Source: Microbacteriaceae bacterium
Lineage (GTDB): Bacteria > Actinomycetota > Actinomycetes > Actinomycetales > Microbacteriaceae
NCBI GenBank assembly: GCA_009780695.1
Contig: WQZN01000003.1
Coordinates: forward strand, 62,001 to 126,000
Direction of reading: 5' to 3'
Length of the DNA: 64,000 bases
Shown here: positions 7,826 through 16,155 of the stretch, one piece after another
Layout of the letters: every line of letters starts with the position of its first letter
Numbering within the stretch: position 1 is the first letter of the stretch
Position numbers and translations under genes: made by a program
The notes under the pieces: model-generated
What the model saw: only the letters and a program-made list of their open reading frames with translations
What the model was told of the DNA's origin: nothing
Databases searched by the model: none

Positions 7826-7831
7826 AACCGT

Positions 7832-7908
7832 TGGTCGGGGTAACAGGATTTGAACCTGCGACCTCCTCGTCCCGAACGAGGCGCGCTACCAAGCTGCGCT
7901 ATACCCCG
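7832..7908 (-). tRNA. tRNA-Pro (anticodon CGG)
   Basis: The minus strand folds as a complete cloverleaf: acceptor CGGGGTA/TACCCCG, anticodon arm CCTCG-TTCGGGA-CGAGG giving anticodon CGG, and T arm with GGTTCAAATCC. The 3' CCA is encoded (7832-7834). It reads proline codon CCG, heavily used in this GC-rich genome. A terminator hairpin follows directly. Confidence 0.95.
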
Positions 7909-7972
7909 GTTGGCCCGAAGGCCTCAGCCAGTCTACCTGACTTCAGAAGGTGCTTCGCACCAGGGCGACCGC

Positions 7973-10408
7973 CTAGCCGGTTGCCGTCGGGCTCGACTGC
8001 GTCGTTCCGCCCGTCTGGGTCCCGCCCGTCTGTGTTCCGGTCGTCGGCTGGGTCGGCGTGTTCGACTGGCGGCCGTTCTTGCCCTTGTTCTGGCTGTTCT
8101 GGTTGCCCTGGCCGTTCTGGCCGTTCTGCGCGGCGGGGGAGGTCGGTGTCGTCGTCGGCTGGGTCGGGGCCTGGTAGTTCGCGCCGTACAGCAGCGACGC
8201 CGGGGGAGCGGTGAAGTCGGTGCCGCCGTACTTCGCGTCGAGCGCCGCGATGATCGGCTTCGCGACGATCAGCTTGGCGTCACCGCCGTTGATCACCTGC
8301 CCCGTCTGCGTGTTGGTGAACCACTGCTTGCGCAGCGCGACCTGACCGTTGAGGTTGCCGACCCAGGTCACCTGGGCGACCTTCGACGTGGTCGTCGCGA
8401 TCCAGTTCTGCGTCGAGCCCTGGCTGTTCGAGCCCGCGGTTCCCGTCTTGCCCGCGATCGGCGTGCCGTCGAACGGGTTGCCGAGCTGGCCCGTGCCGTA
8501 GGCCATGACCGTCTTCAGCGCGTAGAGCACGGCGTTCGCGATGTCGGTCGGGATCGCCTGCTTGCACGTCGTCTTCGGCACGGCGACCGACGAGCCGTCG
8601 TCGACGCGCGTGATGCTGTTGATCACGATCGGGGTGCACGAGACACCGCCGTTGGCGAAGGCGGCGTAGGCCTGCGCCACCTGCAGCGGCGAGACCAGGT
8701 TCGCGCCGCCGATGGCGCTGGCCGGCACGGTCTGCCACGGGTACAGCTGCGGGGCGGCCGAGTCGATGCCCATCGCCTTGGCGACATTGTGGACGTCGCA
8801 CAGGTTCAGCTGCTCGGCCATGCCCATGTAGATCGTGTTGATCGACTGCGTCGTGCCCTGCAGCACCGAGTGGTAGCCGTTCTCGGAGGACTGGTCGTTG
8901 AAGACCTGGAACGGGCCGTAGCCGTAGGGCGTGTTCGAACCGCACTGGGTGTGGAAGTTCTGCTGCTCGAACGTGTTGCTCGAGCCGTTCACGCCCTCGT
9001 AGAGCGTGTGGCCGTTCTCGAGCCAGTCGGCGAGCACGAAGGGCTTGAACGACGAGCCCATCTGGAAGCCGATGGAGTTGCCGTAGGAATACGGCGTCAC
9101 GTAGTTGATCGAGGTCGAGCCGGGCGGCGGGTTCGCCGTGTTGTTGTACTTCTTGTTCTCGACCATCGTCACGACCTTGCCCGTGCCGACCTCCATCGAG
9201 GTCTGGGCGGCGCCGAGATCGAGCGCGCTGTCGGTGTGGGGGATGTACGCGTCCATCGACGCCTGCGCCGTGTTCTGCAGGTCGAGGTCGAGGGTCGTGA
9301 AGACGTTGATGCCGCCCCGGCGGAAGAAGCGCTCGCGGTCGGCCGCGGTCTTCCCGAACGTGGGGTCGGTGAGGATGACATCCTGCACGTAATCGCAGAA
9401 GAAGCCCGCATCGTGCGCCTGCGCGCTCATGCAGCCCGACTGCGCCGGGGTGATGTGCGGCGTGATCGGCTGCTTCTTCGTGGCATCCGCCACGGCCTGC
9501 GTGATCTTCTTCTCTTTGACCATGCGGTCGAGCACGTAGTCGCGGCGCGCCTTGGTCGCGGCGAAGCCGTTCTTGGCGTTGTTGCCGGGGTTCAGCTGCG
9601 CGGACTCGTCGAGACGCAGGTTGTTCGGGTTGTTCAGGATCGCCACCAGCGTCGCCGACTCGTTGAGCGTGAGCTTCGCGGCGGTCGTGTCGAAGTAGTA
9701 GCGGGCCGCGGCCTCGACGCCGTAGACCTGGCCGCCGAAGCCGACGAGGTTGAGGTAGCCGAGCAGGATGTCGTTCTTCTTGTACTGCTGGGCGACGCCC
9801 ATCGCGTAGCGGATCTCTTGGATCTTGCGCGGGACGGAGACGCCCGCGGCGTCCTCATAGCAGGCGGTGAGCTTGTCCTGCTGCTGCGCCTGGACCTTCG
9901 CGGACGCGTTCCCGTCGATCTGGTAGTCGGCCTCGCAGCGCTGCACGAGCACGTTCTTGACGTACTGCTGGGTGATCGACGAACCGCCCTGCACCCCGCC
10001 GCCCGACACGGTCGACGCCGCGCCGCGGAGGATGCCGAGGATGTCGACGCCGCCCTCTTTGTAGAAGCGCGGGTCCTCGGTCGACACGGCCGCGTCCTTC
10101 ACGGACTGCGCGACCTGGTTCCACTTCACGTCGACGCGGTTCTGGTAGTAGAACTGCGCGATCTTGACGGGCTGGCCGTTCTGCGTGGCGTAGAACGTCG
10201 TGTACTGGTCGGGCGCCTCGATCTTGAGGTAGTCGGGCAGCGCGTTGAACGCGTTGATGCCCTGCGACGAGATGGTCGTGCCGGCGACGGCGGCGGGCGC
10301 GACGAGCGCCCCGACGAGCACGCCGGCGACCACGCTCAGACCCAGGAAGCCCGCGTACGCCGAAAACCGTTTGGACCAGCGACCAGCGTTAATTCCCGAG
10401 AGCGACAC
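7973..10408 (-). CDS. Class A penicillin-binding protein (bifunctional transglycosylase/transpeptidase)
   Basis: A bifunctional peptidoglycan synthase that polymerises glycan strands and cross-links peptides at the outer membrane face. After one N-terminal helix (about 18-42), the GT51 domain shows STEDPRFYKEGGVD (near 107) and GGSSITQQYVKNV (near 145). The transpeptidase motifs are SSFK (near 450), SIN (near 523) and GKTGT (near 653). The 811-residue protein ends in a Gln/Asn/Gly/Thr-rich, low-complexity tail. It is paralogous to the larger protein encoded at 11484-14279. GTG 10408 has TAGCCT 6 bases upstream, suggesting a leaderless message. The protein lacks PASTA domains. Confidence 0.92.
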   Translation of the reverse strand: MSLSGINAGRWSKRFSAYAGFLGLSVVAGVLVGALVAPAAVAGTTISSQGINAFNALPDYLKIEAPDQYTTFYATQNGQPVKIAQFYYQNRVDVKWNQVAQSVKDAAVSTEDPRFYKEGGVDILGILRGAASTVSGGGVQGGSSITQQYVKNVLVQRCEADYQIDGNASAKVQAQQQDKLTACYEDAAGVSVPRKIQEIRYAMGVAQQYKKNDILLGYLNLVGFGGQVYGVEAAARYYFDTTAAKLTLNESATLVAILNNPNNLRLDESAQLNPGNNAKNGFAATKARRDYVLDRMVKEKKITQAVADATKKQPITPHITPAQSGCMSAQAHDAGFFCDYVQDVILTDPTFGKTAADRERFFRRGGINVFTTLDLDLQNTAQASMDAYIPHTDSALDLGAAQTSMEVGTGKVVTMVENKKYNNTANPPPGSTSINYVTPYSYGNSIGFQMGSSFKPFVLADWLENGHTLYEGVNGSSNTFEQQNFHTQCGSNTPYGYGPFQVFNDQSSENGYHSVLQGTTQSINTIYMGMAEQLNLCDVHNVAKAMGIDSAAPQLYPWQTVPASAIGGANLVSPLQVAQAYAAFANGGVSCTPIVINSITRVDDGSSVAVPKTTCKQAIPTDIANAVLYALKTVMAYGTGQLGNPFDGTPIAGKTGTAGSNSQGSTQNWIATTTSKVAQVTWVGNLNGQVALRKQWFTNTQTGQVINGGDAKLIVAKPIIAALDAKYGGTDFTAPPASLLYGANYQAPTQPTTTPTSPAAQNGQNGQGNQNSQNKGKNGRQSNTPTQPTTGTQTGGTQTGGTTQSSPTATG

Positions 10409-10481
10409 AGAGGCAGGCTAAACCGGCCTCTTGGAAGAGTCCCCGATGGAGGTGGGGGTTCCGCTGAACGTTATGACTGTG

Positions 10482-11477
10482 TTAGCTGGGTGATCCGGCC
10501 GCCACGAGCGTGATGAGACTCGCTTCCGGCTTGCAGGCGAAGCGCACCGGCGCGTAGATCGAGGTGCCCAGCCCGGCGCTCACGTGCAGCGCCGCGGCGC
10601 GGCCCTTGTGCCGCCATGTGCTCAGGCCCTTGACCTGCTCACGGGGGATGTCGCAGTTGGTGACGAGCGCCCCGTAGCCGGGCACGCACACCTGGCCGCC
10701 GTGGGTGTGGCCCGCGAAGACCAGGTCGGCCCCGTGGTCGACGAAGTCGTTGAGCACGTACTGGTAGGGCGCGTGGGCGACGCCGATGCGCACCGTGCCC
10801 GTCTCCGCCCCCGCCGCTGGTCGAGTAGCAGCCGAGCCCTGGCGAGGCCGCGTATCGAGGCCCTCCTCCGCTCCGCGGACCTCGGCGAGGGCATCCGCCA
10901 TCAGATCGAGACGGTCGAAGCCGCGGTGCGGGTCGTCGACGCCGAAGAACTCGAAGCGCACGCCCTTGACCTCGATGACCCCGGCGGTGTTGTTGAGCCC
11001 GGTGAGGCCGAGCCCGTCGAGGTAGTCGCCCAGCGCCGCGAGGTCGAGCCGCTCGGGCTTCTTGTGCGCCTTCGACGGGCCGTTGAAGTAGCGCAGCGGG
11101 TTCTTGAAGCTCGGCCCGAAGTAGTCGTTCGAGCCCCACACGTAGACGCCCGGCGTGCCGCGGAACGGCTCGAGGGCGGCGCGGATGCCGTACAGCCCGT
11201 CACGATGCCCGAGGTTGTCGCCCGTGTCGACGACCAGGTCGGGCTCGAGCTCGGCGAGCTCGCTCACCCACACCTGCTTCAACCGCTGGCTCGCGGTCAT
11301 GTGCAGGTCGGAGAGGTGCAGCACCGTGATCGGCTCGCTGCCCGCCGGCAGCACCGGCACCGTGAACTCGCGCAGCGTGAACTGCGTGCGTTCGACGAGC
11401 GACGCGTAGGCGAGCGTGGCGGCGCCGAGGGCACCGACGGCGAGTGCGGCGGTGCGGATGCCTGCGAGCTTCGACAT
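10482..11477 (-). CDS. Membrane-anchored metallophosphoesterase
   Basis: A calcineurin-like phosphoesterase of the YkuE/YaeI type, 331 residues. After an N-terminal hydrophobic segment the metal-binding motifs are LHLSDLHM (about 53-60), VVDTGDNLGHR, WGSNDYFG, AHAP and AGHTHGGQ. The gene starts 6 bases after the ponA2-like stop and in actinobacteria this pairing is common, so a cell-envelope role is likely. Residues about 204-224 (EGLDTRPRQGSAATRPAAG) are encoded by a repeat of the type CTCGATACG...CTACTCGACCAGCGG (10806-10866) placed in frame between two conserved blocks. The ATG start gives the expected N-terminal helix. Confidence 0.88.
   Translation of the reverse strand: MSKLAGIRTAALAVGALGAATLAYASLVERTQFTLREFTVPVLPAGSEPITVLHLSDLHMTASQRLKQVWVSELAELEPDLVVDTGDNLGHRDGLYGIRAALEPFRGTPGVYVWGSNDYFGPSFKNPLRYFNGPSKAHKKPERLDLAALGDYLDGLGLTGLNNTAGVIEVKGVRFEFFGVDDPHRGFDRLDLMADALAEVRGAEEGLDTRPRQGSAATRPAAGAETGTVRIGVAHAPYQYVLNDFVDHGADLVFAGHTHGGQVCVPGYGALVTNCDIPREQVKGLSTWRHKGRAAALHVSAGLGTSIYAPVRFACKPEASLITLVAAGSPS
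10806..10866 (-). repeat. In-frame Microbacteriaceae-type repeat inside metallophosphoesterase gene
   Basis: The minus strand reads CCTCGATACGCGGCC, then GCTGCTACTCGACCAGCGG, the same layout as family B (GGTCTCCATTCG...CAGTCGACCAGCGG) with different arms. It adds about 20 residues of low-complexity sequence to the enzyme without breaking the frame. Confidence 0.65.
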
Positions 11478-11483
11478 CGTGCG

Positions 11484-14279
11484 TCAGCCCCCCGGCGGTG
11501 CCACGATGCCACCGGTGCCTGTGCCGGCGGTGCCCGTGCCCGCGGTTCCGGTGCCGCCGGTGGTGCCGCCGCCGTTGTTCCCGTTGCCCGGGTTGCCGCC
11601 GCTGCTGGCCTTCACGGTCAGCGCGACGGGCGAGCCCTTGTTGACCGAGGTGTTGGCGGCCGGGCTCTGCGCGGTCACGGTGCCGTTGGGGTCGGCGCCG
11701 GCGGACAGCTGCGGGGTCAGCCCGGCAGCGATCAGCGTCTGCGCGGCCTGCGTCGCGGTCATGTTCGTCACCGGCGGCACGAGCACCTGGTTGCCCTTGG
11801 ACGTGTACACCTTCACCGCCGAGCCGCGGCTCAGCTTGGTGTTGGCGGGCGGGTCGGTGGCCGCGACGGTGCCGGCCGGCTGCGCCGAGTCCTTCTGGCC
11901 GCCGTCCTGGTAGATGAAGCCGAGGCCGGCGAGGATCGTCTTCGCCTCGGCGACCGACTTGCCGCTCAGGTCGGGGATCGCGACCTGCGGGCCGCTGATC
12001 TCCTTCGAGTCGGGCGTCGGGAACGCCGAGCCGCCGTAGACGCGGTTGAGCTCCTGCAGGATCGGCTTCGCGATCGCGAACTTCACGTTGCGGCCGGCCT
12101 GGCCGTTGAACACGAGGTTCTGGAAGCTGGTCTGCACCCAGCTCGAGCCGACCTTGTGCGCCTGCACGTTGCCGACCCACACCGCGTTTGCGACCTTGGT
12201 CGTCGACGTGACGAGCCAGTTCTCCTTGGAGGCGTCGGTGGTACCGGTCTTACCCATGATCGGGATGCCGTCATTGGGGTTCGCGGTCGCACCGGTGCCG
12301 CCGGGCAGCAGGGGGCCGTGCTGCAGCGCGTAGGTCACGCCCGCCGCGATCTTCGGGTCGATGGCCTGGGTGCAGGTCGTCTGGGGCACCGGCAGGGACT
12401 TGCCCGTGGCATCCGTCACCTTGTCGATGTAGATCGGCGAACACGTCTTGCCGCCGTTCGCGATGCCCGCATAGGCGACCGCCATGTCGACGGGGGCGAT
12501 GTAGTTCGTGCCGAGGATCGAGGCCGGGTTGTCGTCGAGCTGCGAGGGCACGGGCTGGCCGCTCGAGTTCGTGACGTTGACCAGCTGGTTCTTGGCGTTG
12601 TACGCCTGCTTCCACGGGTACGCGGGCTTGACGCCGAGCGCCGCCGCGTCGTTGCGCAGCGAGCACAGGTCGATCTGCTGGCCCATGACGGCGAAGGCCG
12701 TGTTGATCGATGCCGCGGTGGCCTTCATGACCGTCATCGGGCCGCCCTCGCCGGGCAGGTCGTTGCCGACGCTCCACGTGCCGCCGAAGCTGTCGCACGA
12801 GCTGTGGAAGCTCGACTGGGCGAGGTTGGCGCGGCCCACCGGCGCGTTGACGACGTCGTTGAGCGCGTGCCCGGTCTTCAGCCACTCGACGAGGCTGAAC
12901 GCCTTGTAGGTCGAACCGGTCTGGAAGCCGCTCGAGCCGCCGTGGTTGTAGTCGAACGTGTAGGCGACCGGGGTCTTCGTCGCGCTCGGGACGTTCGTGG
13001 GGTTGTACGGCCGGTTCTGCACGGCCAGCACCACGCGGCCGGTATTGAGCTCGACCGAGACATCCGCCGCACCCAGATCGAGCTGGCTGCTCGACGCCGG
13101 GATGTACGTGCTCAGATTGGTCTGCGCGCTCTTCTGCAGGTCGAGGTTGAGGGCCGTGTAGATGTTCAGGCCGCCGTGGTTGAGCAGCGCGTCGCGAATG
13201 GCCTGCGTCTTGCCGAAGACGGGGTTGTTGCGGATCTCGTACATGACCGCGTTGCAGTAGAACGCGGCGTCCTGGCTGGCGGCCTGGGCGCAGCCGGATG
13301 CCTGCGGCGTGATCTTCGGGACGATCTTCGTCTTGTACGCCGCGTCGAACTCGGCCTGCGTGATGGTCTTGGCCTTGAGCATCGAGCGCAGCACGTACTG
13401 GCGGCGGTCCATCGTGGCGGCGTAGCCGTTCTTCGTGCCGTTGTAGGGGTTCTTCGGCTCGTCGATGCGCAGGTTGTTCGGGTTGTTCAGGATCGCGACG
13501 AGCGTGGCCGCCTGCGGCAGCGTCAGCTTCGCGGCGGTCGTGTCGAAGTAGTAGCGGGCGGCCGACTCGATGCCGTACACCTGGCCGCCGAAGCCGGCGA
13601 TGTTCAGGTAGCCGAGCAGGATGTCCTTCTTGGAGTAGTTCTTCTCGACGCCGATGGCGAGCTTCATCTCCTGCAGCTTGCGGCTGATGCCGTTCAGGCC
13701 GCTGGTGTCGGTGTAGGAGTTGTAGCAGTCGAGGTATTTCTGGTCCATCGCGTCCTGCGCGGCCTTCTGCTGCGCCGCCGTGCCCGTCTGGGGGACCACG
13801 ATGTTGTACTGCTCGCAGGTCTGCACGCGCACGTTCTTCACGTACTGCTGCGTGATCGAGGAACCGCCCTGCGTCGCCTTGTGCATCAGGTTGCTCGCGA
13901 GCGCGCGGATCGTGCCCTGCACGTCGATGGCACCGTGCTTGTAGAAGCGGGGGTCCTCGGTCGAGACGGCGGCGTCCTTGACGACCTGGCCGACCTGGCT
14001 CCAGGTGTCGACGATGCGGTTCTGCGAATAGAAGGTCGCGATCGGGACGTTCTTGTTGCCCTTGTGCGCGTACATCGTCGAACGCGTCGCCAGGGGGTCG
14101 ATCTTCAAGTACTCGGGCAGACCCTCGAACACCCCGATGGAGTTGTTCGTGGCCATGCCGGTCACTGCGACGGCGGGGGTCACCGCGGCGGCGACGAGCA
14201 GCCCCGCGACCACGCTCATCGCGATGAAGCCGAGGAGCCCGCCGATCACGCCGGTGGCAGTGATATTTCGGGCAGACAT
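11484..14279 (-). CDS. ponA2: PASTA-domain class A penicillin-binding protein, PonA2-like
   Basis: A 931-residue bifunctional peptidoglycan synthase. One membrane helix (about 10-38) is followed by GT51 (STEDPRFYKHGAID near 107; GGSSITQQYVKNV near 140) and transpeptidase motifs GSTYK (near 455), SIN (near 522) and GKTGTT (near 676). Two PASTA domains follow (about 765-825 and 826-890), which bind muropeptides or uncross-linked wall, then a Gly/Thr-rich tail with TAGTGTAGTGTGG repeats. The metallophosphoesterase gene begins 6 bases downstream, matching the ponA2 neighbourhood of other actinobacteria. The minus-strand TACTCT 7 bases before ATG 14279 suggests a leaderless transcript. Confidence 0.93.
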   Translation of the reverse strand: MSARNITATGVIGGLLGFIAMSVVAGLLVAAAVTPAVAVTGMATNNSIGVFEGLPEYLKIDPLATRSTMYAHKGNKNVPIATFYSQNRIVDTWSQVGQVVKDAAVSTEDPRFYKHGAIDVQGTIRALASNLMHKATQGGSSITQQYVKNVRVQTCEQYNIVVPQTGTAAQQKAAQDAMDQKYLDCYNSYTDTSGLNGISRKLQEMKLAIGVEKNYSKKDILLGYLNIAGFGGQVYGIESAARYYFDTTAAKLTLPQAATLVAILNNPNNLRIDEPKNPYNGTKNGYAATMDRRQYVLRSMLKAKTITQAEFDAAYKTKIVPKITPQASGCAQAASQDAAFYCNAVMYEIRNNPVFGKTQAIRDALLNHGGLNIYTALNLDLQKSAQTNLSTYIPASSSQLDLGAADVSVELNTGRVVLAVQNRPYNPTNVPSATKTPVAYTFDYNHGGSSGFQTGSTYKAFSLVEWLKTGHALNDVVNAPVGRANLAQSSFHSSCDSFGGTWSVGNDLPGEGGPMTVMKATAASINTAFAVMGQQIDLCSLRNDAAALGVKPAYPWKQAYNAKNQLVNVTNSSGQPVPSQLDDNPASILGTNYIAPVDMAVAYAGIANGGKTCSPIYIDKVTDATGKSLPVPQTTCTQAIDPKIAAGVTYALQHGPLLPGGTGATANPNDGIPIMGKTGTTDASKENWLVTSTTKVANAVWVGNVQAHKVGSSWVQTSFQNLVFNGQAGRNVKFAIAKPILQELNRVYGGSAFPTPDSKEISGPQVAIPDLSGKSVAEAKTILAGLGFIYQDGGQKDSAQPAGTVAATDPPANTKLSRGSAVKVYTSKGNQVLVPPVTNMTATQAAQTLIAAGLTPQLSAGADPNGTVTAQSPAANTSVNKGSPVALTVKASSGGNPGNGNNGGGTTGGTGTAGTGTAGTGTGGIVAPPGG

Positions 14280-14344
14280 AGGATGCAGAGTACAGGCGCG
14301 AACCTGGCAAGGCCCCGCGCCGACATCACCCTGAGGAGTTCCTT

Positions 14345-14503
14345 TTGCAGCGCTGGGAATACGTCACCACGCCCCTCCTCCTGCACCGTGAGACCGCGAT
14401 TCTGAACAACTGGGGTTCGGAAGGCTGGGAGCTCGTGCAGGTCGTCACCGGTGCGGAGGGCGGCATGATCGCCTTCTTCAAGCGCCCGGTCGCGGAGGCG
14501 TGA
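14345..14503 (+). CDS. DUF4177-like small protein
   Basis: A 52-residue protein, MQRWEYVTTPLLLHRE..., whose ending NWGSEGWELVQVVTGAEGG is the hallmark of DUF4177-type small proteins. The function is unknown. TTG 14345 is the start because GAGGAG lies 6-7 bases upstream and the first residues match the family. The stop is followed 3 bases later by the ridA start. In other actinobacteria the same small gene sits directly before ridA (Rv3678A-Rv3678c arrangement, from memory), so an operon is likely. It reads away from ponA2, sharing a short divergent promoter region of 65 bases. Confidence 0.8.
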   Translation: MQRWEYVTTPLLLHRETAILNNWGSEGWELVQVVTGAEGGMIAFFKRPVAEA

Positions 14504-14506
14504 GGG

Positions 14507-14992
14507 ATGTCTGACGCTGGTGTTGTCGGCGCCGTCGGCCCCGAGGCGCGCCTCACCGAGCTCGGCATCGCGCTGCCCGAGGTCCCGGCCCCGGCCGGTG
14601 CCTATGTGCCCGCCCTGATCTCCGGATCGCTCGTCTTCACGGCCGGGCAGCTGCCCTTCGTGGCGGGGGCCCTGCCCGCCGTCGGCAAGGTCGGGGCATC
14701 CGTCTCGCCCGACGATGCCAAGGGCTACGCCCGCACGGCCGCCATCAACGCGCTCGCCGCCGCGCGCGGGGTGCTCGGCTCGCTCGACCGGGTGACGCGT
14801 GTCGTCAAGGTCGTGGGCTTCGTCGCGTCGGATGCCGCGTTCACCGGCCAGCCCGGTGTGATCAACGGCGCCTCCGAGCTGCTGGGCGAGGTCTTCGGCG
14901 CCGCCGGCGCGCACGCGCGCTCGGCCGTGGGCGTGGCGGTGCTGCCGCTCGACGCGCCGGTCGAGGTCGAGCTGGTGCTCGAGTTCGCCTAG
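14507..14992 (+). CDS. ridA: RidA family enamine/imine deaminase
   Basis: A 161-residue YjgF/YER057c/UK114 family protein; canonical members hydrolyse reactive enamines and imines formed by PLP enzymes. It matches the longer Rv3678c-like subgroup: LTELGIALPEVPAPAGAYVPA, then LVFTAGQLPF, VVGFVASDAAF and GAHARSAVGVAVLPLDAPVEVELV at the C-terminus, where the Arg of ARSAV occupies the carboxylate-binding position of the family. The ATG lies 3 bases after the DUF4177-like stop, so the two are co-transcribed. A palindromic element begins right after the stop. Confidence 0.9.
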   Translation: MSDAGVVGAVGPEARLTELGIALPEVPAPAGAYVPALISGSLVFTAGQLPFVAGALPAVGKVGASVSPDDAKGYARTAAINALAAARGVLGSLDRVTRVVKVVGFVASDAAFTGQPGVINGASELLGEVFGAAGAHARSAVGVAVLPLDAPVEVELVLEFA

Positions 14993-14997
14993 CCGTC

Positions 14998-15064
14998 GGG
15001 CACTTTTCTACTGTGGGGCATATCGGATCTGGGCATCCGATATGCCCCACAGTGGATTTTGTGC
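14998..15064. repeat. Palindromic element family A, copy 1
   Basis: Left arm GGGCACTTTTCTACTGTGGG then GCATATCGGAT; right arm ATCCGATATGCCCCACAG then a degenerate end. It lies between ridA and the DUF559 gene, 3-5 bases from both stop codons. In this copy the outer right arm has decayed (GGATTTTGTGCC instead of AGAAAAAGTGCC). Confidence 0.85.
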
Positions 15065-15067
15065 CGC

Positions 15068-15919
15068 TCACGACCAGAGGTGCGCCCGCTGGGCGATGAG
15101 CGCCGTGATCTCGGCGAAGGTCAGGTCCCAGTGGCGCATGACGTCGGCGTAGCCGAACCGCACCACGGTGTAACCGAGGCGGCGGAGCATCCGATCGTAT
15201 TCGCGATCCATCACGAGCTGCTTGGGGTCGGTGAGGTGCTGAATCCCGTCGAGTTGAACGATCAGCCGCTCGCCGATGAGCAGATCGACGCGATGGCCGT
15301 GGATCCGGACCTGCTCGCGACACGGGATTCCTGCCCATCGCAGTCGCAGTCGTGTGACGGTTTCGAGCCCCGAATCGGCCAGAGCGCTGCAGTGCGGCAG
15401 AACGTCATCGAACCCTTTCCCGTGTGCGGATGCCAGTTGTTTCAGCTCCTCGATGGTGATCAGCCCGTGGTTCAGAGCGGAGTCGAACACGGCGACTGCT
15501 GCTTCGAGCGGCTGGCAGCCGGCGATGTGCGCGAGCATGCTCCGGAGCGATGCGAGGGGGAGTTGATCGGCGGTGGGGTCGATGAGGTTCTTCGTCCAGT
15601 GCACGTGGGGCGGCGGTTCGCGCACATCGGCGCGGAAGTGCGAGTTGAGGACCCGCGGCGCCACATGGAAGTGGCCATCGTCGATGACCCAGAGCTCGCG
15701 TTTCTGTGCCGCGGTGATGCAGGTGACCCGGGATCGCATGCGGAACGCGCGGAGGAGGTCCGGGTCGACGGTCGGGCGTCTCAACTGTGTGCGACCCACC
15801 GGAAGCAGGGCACCCGCATCCAGGCGCTTCCGTAGCTCATGCGCGGTGACGCCGTGCTCTTTGAGCATGCGGCGTGTCGCGAATCCGAGGTGCTGGTCCA
15901 GGAGCATGTCGAGGTTCAT
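15068..15919 (-). CDS. AbiEi-like HTH plus DUF559 nuclease-like protein
   Basis: A 283-residue protein common in actinobacteria, with an N-terminal type IV antitoxin AbiEi-like winged helix (about 1-60, GFATRRMLKEHGVTAHELRK) and a C-terminal DUF559 domain (about 195-283) of the Vsr/PD-(D/E)XK nuclease fold. The catalytic region reads HRVDLLIGERLIVQLDGIQH: the Asp is present, but the usual E of the (V/I)IEVDG motif is Q, so activity is doubtful. The role is unknown. Palindromic elements of family A flank the gene 4 bases past its stop and about 98 bases before its start. It occupies a place in an otherwise conserved gene order, which suggests insertion. Confidence 0.82.
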   Translation of the reverse strand: MNLDMLLDQHLGFATRRMLKEHGVTAHELRKRLDAGALLPVGRTQLRRPTVDPDLLRAFRMRSRVTCITAAQKRELWVIDDGHFHVAPRVLNSHFRADVREPPPHVHWTKNLIDPTADQLPLASLRSMLAHIAGCQPLEAAVAVFDSALNHGLITIEELKQLASAHGKGFDDVLPHCSALADSGLETVTRLRLRWAGIPCREQVRIHGHRVDLLIGERLIVQLDGIQHLTDPKQLVMDREYDRMLRRLGYTVVRFGYADVMRHWDLTFAEITALIAQRAHLWS

Positions 15920-16016
15920 GCCATGAGCGTGCGTGCTCGGCGTGGCCCGGATGCGCTGCTCGTGCTCTGAGCTGGGGAGAGCTGGCGCCTGCGAATGCCT
16001 GTGGACGGGAAGCGTG

Positions 16017-16086
16017 CGGCACTTTTTCTGCTGTGGGGCAGGTCAAACCAGCTGTACTGGTATGCCCCACAGTAGAAAAAGTGCCC
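16017..16086. repeat. Palindromic element family A, copy 2
   Basis: Left arm GGCACTTTTTCTGCTGTGGG (with GCA following), right arm TATGCCCCACAGTAGAAAAA ending GTGCC. The inner part (GGTCAAACCAGCTGTACTGG) is not palindromic to the same extent as in other copies. It lies between the acs stop and the upstream side of the DUF559 gene. Confidence 0.85.
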
Positions 16087-16155
16087 GACGGAGTCGCGCG
16101 ACGGGAGCGGGTTGCGGGATGCCCCGGCCGGGGCATCCCACAACCCGCTGCTTCG

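Larger units (their letters stand above)
7183..7831. other. Repeat-rich intergenic region
   Basis: This 649-base gap has no credible gene on either strand. It contains a family B repeat cluster (about 7299-7395), three copies of repeat family C (7443-7470 reversed, 7574-7606, 7647-7684), some unassigned sequence, and the tRNA-Pro terminator (7791-7825). It looks like an accumulation site for short repeats rather than a decayed gene. Confidence 0.7.

Noticed and set aside
14998-15064. Family A palindromes as ordinary rho-independent terminators
   Set aside because: The T-rich run is in the 5' arm and the A-rich run in the 3' arm for both readings, the reverse of what termination needs; a roadblock or processing role is still possible.
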